Positions 42,337 to 47,778 of a stretch of 47,778 nucleotides of DNA are shown here, piece by piece. The notes beneath the pieces are model-generated. The model was not told where the DNA came from and ran no database searches. It saw only the letters and a program-made list of their open reading frames with translations. Origin of the DNA: Methanoculleus sp. Its GTDB lineage: Archaea; Halobacteriota; Methanomicrobia; Methanomicrobiales; Methanoculleaceae. The position numbers and the translations under genes are program-made. The stretch covers positions 1 to 47,778 of the forward strand of contig JASGMC010000004.1 of NCBI GenBank assembly GCA_030156625.1. Reading direction: 5' to 3'. The number at the start of each line of letters is the position of its first letter. Position 1 is the first letter of the stretch.

Positions 42337-42513
42337 ATGGAAGAGAGATATCCTCGCAGGGGTCCCAGATCGTTTGAGGACCGTCCCCGCGAGTTCCACA
42401 AGGCAGTCTGTTCCGACTGCGGCAAAGAGTGTGAAGTTCCTTTCAAGCCGACCGAGGGCAGGCCTGTCTATTGCCGTGACTGCCTTCCGAAGTACAGAAA
42501 ACCCAGATTCTAA
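42337..42513 (+). CDS. CxxC-x17-CxxC domain protein, copy 2
   Basis: A 58-aa tandem duplicate of the preceding gene, with the same CSDC/CRDC zinc motif and only three residue changes (Leu to Arg inside the second CxxC, His to Tyr, and final Tyr to Phe). The DNA is nearly identical over the first 115 nt and much more diverged over the last 65 nt. A GTGAGTGA ribosome site precedes the ATG; a GTG at 42322 is an alternative start. A run of seven T follows the stop and probably terminates transcription. Confidence 0.8.
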   Translation: MEERYPRRGPRSFEDRPREFHKAVCSDCGKECEVPFKPTEGRPVYCRDCLPKYRKPRF

Positions 42514-42524
42514 CCTTTTTTTAC
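42514..42524 (+). terminator. T-run terminator after the duplicated genes
   Basis: Seven consecutive T within 5 nt of the stop codon of the second copy. Confidence 0.5.
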
Positions 42525-42573
42525 ACGCAGGATGCGTTTTTTGAGCGAATAGCCTGTAGCCCCCACAGACCGG

Positions 42574-43341
42574 TCATACGATAAGCCGCCTTCTCATCAG
42601 CCTGATGGCGAGGACGAAGAAGAAGGCGGCCGCCACCGCGATCCAGGCGAGGTTGAAGAGATTCAGCGGCGAGAAAGCCGAGAGCGTGATCGCCCGGTTG
42701 ATGGCGACGACGTGCGTGAGCGGGAGAGCGGCGAGGGCGAAGTACTGGATAGGCTGCGGTAAGAGGTCGAGGGGGAAGAACGTCCCCGAGAAGAGGAACA
42801 TCGGGGTGATGAAGAGGAACGACGGGTAGTTCAGCGCGTCGATGCTCGGCGTGATCGCCGTGAAGCACATCGCGATGCCCGCAAAGAGGAGGCCTGCAAG
42901 GAACGCGAAGGGGATGAGGAGCAGGGACGAGGGCATGGCGACGACGCCGAAGAGGAGGAGCACCGGGAGCATCAGCGTTGCGTAGATCATCCCCCGGGTG
43001 GCGCCCCAGAGCATCTCCCCGGCGATCACCTCGTCGATGCTGACCGGTGTCGCGATGATGGCATCGAACGTCTTCTGGTAGTACATCCGGACGAACGACG
43101 AGTAGGTGCATTCAAAGAAGGCCGAATTCATCACCGATATCGAGACGAGGGCCGGTGCGATGAAGACGGGGTAGGGTGTCCCGTCGACCGCCTCGATGTA
43201 GGTCCCGAGCCCGAACCCCAGTGCCACGAGGTAGAGGACCGGCTCGACGAAAGGCGGGATGAAATTAACCCGGTAGGTCCTGAGGAAGGCGTCCCAGTTC
43301 CTCCGCCAGACGCTCTGCACCCTCGCGGTGATGTCGATCAT
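42574..43341 (-). CDS. ABC-2 type transporter permease
   Basis: Membrane half of an exporter in the ABC-2 family (255 aa, six helices), related to NodJ/DrrB-type permeases. Seen are the amphipathic start VWRRNWDAFLRTYRVNFIPPF, helices such as VEPVLYLVALGFGLGTYI, VLLLFGVVAMPSSLLLIPFAFLAG split in two, and the signature-like FLFSGTFFPLDLLPQPIQYFA... region near residue 180, where ABC-2 permeases have the conserved FxSGxFxPxxxLP motif. It starts 6 nt after the ATPase gene ends, so the two form an operon. Cargo unknown. Confidence 0.85.
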   Translation of the reverse strand: MIDITARVQSVWRRNWDAFLRTYRVNFIPPFVEPVLYLVALGFGLGTYIEAVDGTPYPVFIAPALVSISVMNSAFFECTYSSFVRMYYQKTFDAIIATPVSIDEVIAGEMLWGATRGMIYATLMLPVLLLFGVVAMPSSLLLIPFAFLAGLLFAGIAMCFTAITPSIDALNYPSFLFITPMFLFSGTFFPLDLLPQPIQYFALAALPLTHVVAINRAITLSAFSPLNLFNLAWIAVAAAFFFVLAIRLMRRRLIV

Positions 43342-43347
43342 CCTCGC

Positions 43348-44259
43348 TCACTCCCGCAGGCTCCGGCCGGTCAGCCGCAGGAAGACGTCCTCGAGGGTTG
43401 CCGGCCGGACCGTCACCGCCGCCTCGTGCCGGCAGACCTCGAGGAGTTCGCGTGCCACGTCGTTCGGACGGTCCGTGAAGATCTGGAGCACGTCGCCGGC
43501 GAGATCGTAGTTCACGCCGAGCTCGTCGAGGCGGGCGACTGCCTTTTCTGTCCGCTCGATCTCGACGACGTCGTTTCCCGCGTGCTCCCGGATGAGGTCT
43601 GCCGGGGCGCCCTCGACGAGGATCTTCCCGTGGTCCATGATCACCAGCCGGTCGCAGAGGCGTTCCGCTTCGTCAAGGTAGTGCGTGGTGAGGACGAGGG
43701 TGTTTCCTTCGGCCCGGAGGCTCCGGAGTTTCTCCCAGATCAGGTGCCGCGCCTGCGGGTCGAGCCCGATGGTGGGCTCGTCGAGGATGAGCAGTTCCGG
43801 TTCGTTGACGAGCGCCCGGGCGATGATCAGCCGCCGTTTCATCCCGCCCGAGAGTTTGTCGATCAGGACGTCCCGCTTCTCATCGAGCTGCATGAATGCG
43901 AGGAGATCTATTGCCCTCCTCTCCGCTTCCCGTTGCGGGATGCCGAAGTAGCGGGCGTAGACCAGCAGGTTCCTGTAGGCCGAGAAGTCCGGGTCGAGGT
44001 TGGTCTCCTGCGGCACCACGCCGAGCCGGCTCTTGATCTCCCGCTGGCGGGTCTCCACGTCCATGCCGAGGACCTCCAGGGTGCCGCCGGTCTTTGGGGA
44101 GATGCACTGGATCATCTTCATGGTCGTCGTCTTCCCCGCCCCGTTCGGTCCGAGAAACCCGAAGACCTCTCCTTCCCTGACCCGGAAGGCGATACGGTCG
44201 ACCGCGACGAGGTCCTCGAACCGTTTCTCCAGATCGCGTGCTACGATGACATCCCCGAT
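43348..44259 (-). CDS. ABC-2 transporter ATP-binding protein, non-canonical start codon
   Basis: ATPase of the exporter, 303 aa as drawn. Walker A GPNGAGKTTT lies near residue 37, signature LSGGMKRRLIIARA near residue 150, Walker B LLILDEPTIGLD near residue 170, and the switch His in LTTHYLDEAER; the C-terminal 80 residues match DrrA-type ATPases. The reading frame upstream of Walker A is open for about 90 codons back to a TGA but contains no ATG, GTG or TTG. I place the start at ATC (44257-44259), because a perfect AGGAGG (complement of 44268-44273) lies 8 nt before it and family-like sequence (GDVIVARDLEKRFEDL) begins there. A start at the ATG at 44121 would remove Walker A. Confidence 0.75.
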   Translation of the reverse strand: MGDVIVARDLEKRFEDLVAVDRIAFRVREGEVFGFLGPNGAGKTTTMKMIQCISPKTGGTLEVLGMDVETRQREIKSRLGVVPQETNLDPDFSAYRNLLVYARYFGIPQREAERRAIDLLAFMQLDEKRDVLIDKLSGGMKRRLIIARALVNEPELLILDEPTIGLDPQARHLIWEKLRSLRAEGNTLVLTTHYLDEAERLCDRLVIMDHGKILVEGAPADLIREHAGNDVVEIERTEKAVARLDELGVNYDLAGDVLQIFTDRPNDVARELLEVCRHEAAVTVRPATLEDVFLRLTGRSLRE

Positions 44260-44473
44260 TGTTTCTTCCTCCTGATGAGTCAGTGGGGTCGTGAGAATAC
44301 AACATCCTTTCGCTTGCTCCCTCCGCTCCGGGGGGGGCGGACCCCTTCATCCGCGCAGGCGGCTTTGTGCTGGGTTTTCCGGAATATCCGGCCGGCATTT
44401 CCGTCTTTCGGGACAGAGAGCCCGTATCCTTTTTGCCCTGAGGGGGCCCACCACTGTAGGTTGCAGCGATACC

Positions 44474-44893
44474 ATGACCAATAGTGCTGTGAAGACGGGG
44501 AGGGCCGTCTACCCTCCAAAGACCGTGTATGTCGGCTCATCGAAACGCCGTGGCCGGGGAGTCTTCGCCCGCAGGGATCTTTTTGCCGGCAAGGTGATCG
44601 AGGTCTGCCCGGTGATCGTGCTCGGGGGAGCGGACGAGCAGGAACTCCTCGATAAGACGCGCCTCTTCGACTACTACTTCGAATGGGGGGAGCTCGCCGC
44701 AGTGGCGCTCGGCTACGGCTCGCTCTACAACCACTCCCGCCACGCGAACGCGGATCACGTCTGCGACGTCCTCCGGGGCGAGATCCGCATCTGGGCGCAC
44801 CGTGCCATCCGGCGGGGCGAGGAGATCACGATCAACTACGCCGGCCGGCCCGACTGCCCCGACCCCGTCTGGTTCGATGCGGTGGAGGAGTAA
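44474..44893 (+). CDS. SET-domain protein (probable lysine methyltransferase)
   Basis: A 139-aa protein made almost entirely of a SET domain. Family features in order: SSKRRGRGVFARRDLFAGKVIE (the opening GRG-F motif), the tyrosine-rich YYFEW, YGSLYNHSRHANADH (the NHSxxxN cofactor-binding motif), and the closing RRGEEITINYAG (the G-E-x-x-xx-Y active-site motif). SET proteins of this size in methanogens have been linked to methylation of chromosomal proteins such as MC1 or histones. The ATG at 44474 begins where the family usually begins; the upstream open frame is low-quality. It is divergent from the ABC operon. Confidence 0.85.
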   Translation: MTNSAVKTGRAVYPPKTVYVGSSKRRGRGVFARRDLFAGKVIEVCPVIVLGGADEQELLDKTRLFDYYFEWGELAAVALGYGSLYNHSRHANADHVCDVLRGEIRIWAHRAIRRGEEITINYAGRPDCPDPVWFDAVEE

Positions 44894-45381
44894 CTCTTCT
44901 CCACCTGCAAAACCCTTCTTCATCATTTCCGTGTCCGGACGGCATACCCGTCATCGTAACATCCGGAGCCGCGGCGGTTCGCTCCTCCGGCACCGTCCGG
45001 TTGCGATTGCTGCCGGGGGAGGTGCAGGGTTTATCGGTTTCGGGAACCGGGGGTGGAGGCAGTGTTTCAGACCCGCCGGACCGCTATAGGGTGCGCACCT
45101 GGATCTCCAGTGGAAATCAAGGGGTTTGCGATAATCTCTATAGATCATAGAGATTCTATCGATCGCCCGTAATGCCTGCCGACCCCTGTAACCGTCCTGC
45201 CGGCCCGGCGGGCTGCTCAGAAATGCCCTCCAGTTTGGAGAATTTTGGGGGATTCAAGGACAATTTTGGGAGATCGCATCGGGCCATCGGGAACGCGGGG
45301 GGATGATAGCGGGGATATTGCCCGGGACATCCCGCGATCCCCCTGTAAAGGCCGTGCCGGCCGGTATACCGTGCCGGCGTT
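44894..45381. other. Intergenic region with an inverted repeat
   Basis: No convincing gene in 488 bp. An inverted repeat AATCTCTA-tagatca-TAGAGATT at 45133-45155 lies in an AT-rich patch, and direct AATTTTGGG(G/A)GA elements occur near 45240 and 45263. The rest is GC-rich without codon structure. Confidence 0.45.
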
Positions 45382-45924
45382 CTAGCGCCGGATGACCAGC
45401 TGCACCCGCTCTGTCCGCACGGTGCCTCCGCCGGTCGCCGTGACCACGGCATCCACGGTCGCGGTGGAGACGAGGGGCGGGAGGTCGGGAGCCGCGGCCT
45501 CGTAGGTGAGCGGCGGATAGGGTACGGAGACCGTGCCGAGGTCGTGGTTGTCGCGATACACGCCCCCGAGCGCCGTAGCGGAGACCTTGACCTCGACGGG
45601 TGCGGAAAAGCCGCCTTCGGGGTGCACCATGAGTGTGAACCTGACGGTGTCGCCGGGCCGAACCGTGGCGGATGCGGGCGTGACGCTGATGGAGAACGAG
45701 CGGGAAGCGACCTGCACCGGGGCTCCCGTCGCCACCGGCGTCCCCGGCGTTGCGGTCGGGGCCGGGAACGGAGCGGTCTGCCCGGGGGGAGGTGTGCCCC
45801 AGTCCATGAGGAGGCCGTAGGCGATGGCGGTGCCGGTGAGCACGACGCAGATGAGGACCGCGATCAGCAGGGGGGAGTATTCCCGTATCATGGCGCCGGT
45901 ACCCCGGCGTTCCCGCGTGGGCAT
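45382..45924 (-). CDS. Membrane-anchored exported protein with a Pro/Thr linker
   Basis: A 180-aa protein of unknown function. A short basic start (PTRERRGTGAMIREY) leads into a signal-anchor helix (SPLLIAVLICVVLTGTAIAYGLL), a linker rich in Pro, Thr and Gly (about residues 44-68), and an extracellular beta-sandwich-like domain: SISVTPASATVRPGDTVRFTL near residue 80, then VEVKVSATALGG, and a closing TVRTERVQLVIRR. This is the look of a small immunoglobulin-like or CARDB-type domain. I start at 45924 because a TTTAAATAT TATA box lies about 27 nt upstream, which fits a leaderless message; the ATG at 45891 is the alternative. Confidence 0.7.
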   Translation of the reverse strand: MPTRERRGTGAMIREYSPLLIAVLICVVLTGTAIAYGLLMDWGTPPPGQTAPFPAPTATPGTPVATGAPVQVASRSFSISVTPASATVRPGDTVRFTLMVHPEGGFSAPVEVKVSATALGGVYRDNHDLGTVSVPYPPLTYEAAAPDLPPLVSTATVDAVVTATGGGTVRTERVQLVIRR

Positions 45925-45975
45925 GTCGGCAAAACGGTTGCCGGCATATTTAAGCGTTGCCGGCCTGCCCGGGAT

Positions 45976-45982
45976 AAAAAAA
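45976..45982 (-). terminator. T-run after the molbindin gene
   Basis: Seven T on the minus strand, 12 nt beyond the stop of the Mop-domain gene. Confidence 0.4.
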
Positions 45983-45994
45983 GGTGAGTGTTCC

Positions 45995-46204
45995 TCAGTC
46001 GGTGGCGACCATGACCTCGGTCGACTTGACCACGGCATAGACTTTCTTGCCGACGGCAATCCCGAGATTCTCCACGGACTTTTTCGTGATGACCGCGATG
46101 AGCTCACCGCCGCCGTCCAGCTCGATGACGACCTCTGCGGTGACCATGCCCTCATTGAGGGCCTTGACTTTTCCGGGAAGCTGGTTTCTTGCACTTAACT
46201 TCAT
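45995..46204 (-). CDS. mop: Molbindin, single Mop domain protein
   Basis: A 69-aa protein that is a single Mop/TOBE domain, binding molybdate or tungstate as a multimer. Family features: KLSARNQLPGKVKALNEGMV at the start, AEVVIELDGGGELIAVITKKSVENLGI, and the ending GKKVYAVVKSTEVMVA. Such molbindins buffer the oxyanion in the cytoplasm and resemble the C-terminal domain missing from the ModC of this window. The ATG at 46204 has a GCGGTG site, and a TATA-like CCTATATGT lies about 35-45 nt upstream. Confidence 0.92.
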   Translation of the reverse strand: MKLSARNQLPGKVKALNEGMVTAEVVIELDGGGELIAVITKKSVENLGIAVGKKVYAVVKSTEVMVATD

Positions 46205-46377
46205 GATGCACCGCGGCGGTAATCCGGCTCTCTGCGACATATAGGTTTTGATGCTCGGGACAACGGCGTCGTGCGCATTCTCTCCCTGCAGACGGGAGTG
46301 CCGGCTGCCGCTCCGGGTTCCGGGGTAAGGAGGAGCGGCGGCGCCTGCTGTGCCCCTGGCCTGCACGACTGGTGAAA

Positions 46378-46588
46378 CCCTCGCCACTCGCACCTTCGGT
46401 GCTCAAACTCCGTTCCTGCGGACCCTCGCCACTCGCACCTTCGGTGCTCAAACTCCGTTCCTGCGGACCCTCGCCACTCGCACCTTCGGTGCTCAAGCTC
46501 CGTTCCTGCGGACCCTCGCCACTCGCACCTTCGGTGCTCAAGCTCCGTTCCTGCGGACCCTCGCCACTCGCACCTTCGGTGCTCAAGC
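46378..46588. repeat. 45-bp tandem repeat array, four full copies and one partial
   Basis: Units begin at 46378, 46423, 46468, 46513 and 46558; the last one ends near 46588. Each unit contains CTCGCACCTTCGGTGCTCAA, with a perfect hairpin GCACC-TTC-GGTGC, followed by a TCCGTTCCTGCGGA segment. Copies 1-2 have CTCAAA and copies 3-4 CTCAAG, showing stepwise duplication. Single copies occur on the opposite strand at 32241-32279 and, degenerate, at 12028-12071. No cas genes are present and there are no unique spacers. Confidence 0.9.
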
Positions 46589-46649
46589 CTCAGTACGTGA
46601 ATGTGACCCCGACAAAATCTTTATGCCTTATAGCGATCTATGGGTAGTT

Positions 46650-46880
46650 ATGGCAACGACGATCCAGCTCCAGCCGGAGACCAAGTCCCGCCTGGATACC
46701 TTGAAAGCACATCCCCGGGAGAGTTATGACGAGACGCTCAATCGTATCCTGGACGCGTTCTTCGATCCGGAACCGCTCTCCGAAGAGACCCTGCAGGAGA
46801 TCGAAGAAAGCATTGCGGACATGCGGGCTGGTCGGGGTCGCCCCTTCGAAGAGTATGCTCGGGAACGTGGCCTTCGATGA
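46650..46880 (+). CDS. Antitoxin-like protein of a RelE-type pair
   Basis: A 76-aa protein beginning MATTIQLQPETKSRLDTLKAHPRESYDETL..., the short beta-strand plus helix that starts ribbon-helix-helix antitoxins, followed by an acidic tail (EPLSEETLQEIEESIADMRAGRGRPFEEYARERG) that would wrap the toxin. The gene overlaps the toxin start by 4 nt. The ATG at 46650 is chosen because the upstream open frame is the repeat array. Such proteins neutralise the toxin and repress their own promoter. AT-rich promoter-like DNA is just upstream. Confidence 0.8.
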   Translation: MATTIQLQPETKSRLDTLKAHPRESYDETLNRILDAFFDPEPLSEETLQEIEESIADMRAGRGRPFEEYARERGLR

Positions 46881-47149
46881 CCTGGCGGCTCATCCTCATG
46901 CCGGTTGCCGAGCGGGTTCTCAATAAAATCCCGGACCCTGATGCTCAACGGATTAAGGAAGAACTCTATGCTCTGGCAGATGAGCCGTACCCTCGCCTGT
47001 ACGCCAAAAAACTCAAAGGACACCAGAACAGTCCGTTATACTCGTTTCGTGTGGGGGATTACCGGATCATTCTGGTTTTCAAGGACAGCGTGATGGTTAT
47101 TGCCGTGATCGATGTCGGCAACCGGAGTAAAGTCTATCGGAAATATTGA
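46877..47149 (+). CDS. RelE/ParE-family toxin
   Basis: A 90-aa protein of the RelE superfamily: LILMPVAERVLNKIPDPDAQRIKEEL at the start, then YAKKLKGHQNSPLYSFRVGDYRIILVFKDSV and the final VIDVGNRSKVYRKY. The conserved R in FRVGDYRIIL and the terminal Arg/Lys/Tyr residues are those used by mRNA-cleaving RelE toxins at the ribosome. Its ATG overlaps the antitoxin stop (ATGA). RelE-like mRNA interferase is more likely than ParE gyrase inhibitor, but the sequence does not decide this. Confidence 0.85.
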   Translation: MTWRLILMPVAERVLNKIPDPDAQRIKEELYALADEPYPRLYAKKLKGHQNSPLYSFRVGDYRIILVFKDSVMVIAVIDVGNRSKVYRKY

Positions 47150-47178
47150 TGCGTCGCGAAAACTGCGAAACTGATAAG

Positions 47179-47325
47179 TCAATCCCAACTCATTAGCCGG
47201 CACGCGACGCAACACCACCCGACCGGCACGAACGATCGCTTCCCCTCAATCCGGCTCTGCACATAGGTCCGGCTCATCGCGGATCCGCACACCTGGCACC
47301 TCGGCGCCGGCTCTCTTTTGCTCAT
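47179..47325 (-). CDS. Zinc-binding microprotein with two CxxC motifs
   Basis: A 48-aa product with RCQVCGSAMSRTYVQSR near residue 9 and GWCCVACRL near residue 36, that is two CxxC pairs about 25 residues apart, enough to hold one zinc ion. It is rich in basic residues. I start at the ATG at 47325, which follows a TTTATATG TATA box by about 30 nt and would be leaderless or nearly so. Function unknown; it resembles other small archaeal zinc fingers. Confidence 0.55.
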   Translation of the reverse strand: MSKREPAPRCQVCGSAMSRTYVQSRIEGKRSFVPVGWCCVACRLMSWD

Positions 47326-47422
47326 GCTATAGCACTTCGAGAGTATGCGACATATAAACATATCTTGAATATCCGACGGGGCACGGTGGAATAAGCAATA
47401 GGGATGTGAACAAAACTAAAAG

Positions 47423-47494
47423 AGCCGCTGGAGGGATTTGAACCCCCGACCTGCTGATTACGAATCAGCCGCTATACCGCTAAGCCACAGCGGC
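47423..47494 (-). tRNA. tRNA-Thr (anticodon CGT)
   Basis: A complete cloverleaf on the minus strand: acceptor stem GCCGCTG/CAGCGGC with discriminator T, D arm, anticodon stem GCTGA/TCAGC with loop TTCGTAA, variable AGGTC, and T arm GGGGG-TTCAAAT-CCCTC. The anticodon is CGT (47462-47460), reading ACG threonine codons. No intron is seen, and CCA is not encoded. A TATA-like CTTTTTAATT lies about 30 nt upstream. Confidence 0.93.
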
Positions 47495-47567
47495 AACTGC
47501 CTTAGAATATTGTACGTCCGGAATTAAAAAGGTATCACCCGCCGGGAACCCGCCGGTCCGGGCCCGT

Positions 47568-47778
47568 TCAGGAGTACCCCCGGATGGTGACGTTGCTCTC
47601 CTGCTCTACGGCGGCCGCCGGGGCGGGGATCTTGCCGAACTTCTGCTCGTAGTCGGCGACGCTCTTTGTGAGCACCTCGACCAGGTTCTTCGCGTGCCGG
47701 GGGCTGATCGAGACGATTGCCTTCCCCCGCGCCTGGTTCATGCCGGGGATCTCGTGCAGGAAGAGGAACGTGAACTCG
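47568..47778 (-). CDS. DUF3467 family protein, partial (runs off the window end)
   Basis: Only the last 69 residues are visible, beginning FTFLFLHEIPG. The segment AIVSISPRHAKNLVEVLTKSVADYEQKFGKIP is the signature of the DUF3467 family (small proteins of unknown function, widespread in archaea and bacteria). The end, EQESNVTIRGYS, is a variable tail. The start lies outside the window. Confidence 0.75.
   Translation of the reverse strand, partial: EFTFLFLHEIPGMNQARGKAIVSISPRHAKNLVEVLTKSVADYEQKFGKIPAPAAAVEQESNVTIRGYS

Noticed and set aside
46378-46588. CRISPR array
   Set aside because: The units are contiguous 45-bp repeats without unique spacers, and no cas genes are in the window.
46350-46880. 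A long open frame that would fuse the 45-bp repeat array to the antitoxin
   Set aside because: The unit length is a multiple of three and free of stops, so the frame is open by chance on both strands; the peptide repeats are not protein-like, and the antitoxin has its own ATG at 46650.

Overview
The window comes from a high-GC hydrogen- or formate-using methanogenic archaeon, most likely of the order Methanomicrobiales and close to Methanoculleus. The evidence is the tungsten/molybdenum formylmethanofuran dehydrogenase operon, heterodisulfide reductase, formyltransferase, coenzyme B (aks) genes, methanogenesis-marker-type proteins, archaeal-type tRNA ligases and splicing endonuclease, and AT-rich TATA boxes with strong GGAGG-type ribosome binding sites. 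The assignment to a genus is an inference.

Layout. 300-9980 (minus): one ten-gene operon, fwdG-fwdF-hdrC-hdrB-hdrA-mvhD-fwdD-fwdB-fwdA-fwdC, which joins the first step of methanogenesis (CO2 reduction) to the last (CoM-S-S-CoB reduction, electron bifurcation); no mvhA or mvhG is present. 10760-11668 (plus): ftr, the second step of the pathway. 12287-20870 (plus): a tightly overlapping nine-gene operon holding two paralogous methanogenesis-marker-11-type proteins, a radical SAM enzyme, a thiamine-pyrophosphate enzyme, aksA, aksD, aksE, an unrecognised protein and aksF. The aks genes make 2-oxosuberate for coenzyme B, so the four other kinds of gene are good candidates for the unassigned later steps. 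nfo follows at 20896.

22059-25748: two convergent genes for exported beta-propeller proteins, one with PKD domains and Thr-Pro/poly-Gly linkers, the other with a PGF-CTERM sorting signal. 25832-31200: a tRNA operon (endA-trpS-pheS-pheT) whose last gene overlaps convergent hisF by 44 nt. 32700: the adenosylhomocysteinase-family gene. 33993-34851: a zinc-ribbon gene and a ribbon-helix-helix regulator with a palindromic operator. 35188-37614: modABC, followed by a frameshifted gene, ogg and nifB. 39926-44893: a membrane protein, a short methyltransferase, a tandemly duplicated CxxC-x17-CxxC gene, an ABC-2 exporter whose ATPase lacks a normal start codon, and a SET-domain protein. 45382-47778: a membrane-anchored protein, a molbindin, a 45-bp tandem repeat array, a RelE-type toxin-antitoxin pair, a zinc-binding microprotein, tRNA-Thr(CGT) and the end of a DUF3467 gene.

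Three intergenic regions (11.8-12.1 kb, 32.2-32.4 kb, 46.4-46.6 kb) carry members of one GC-rich, hairpin-forming repeat family. Molybdenum/tungsten is a recurring theme: FwdB is a Mo/W enzyme, modABC imports the oxyanion, molbindin stores or senses it, and NifB belongs to nitrogenase cofactor synthesis.
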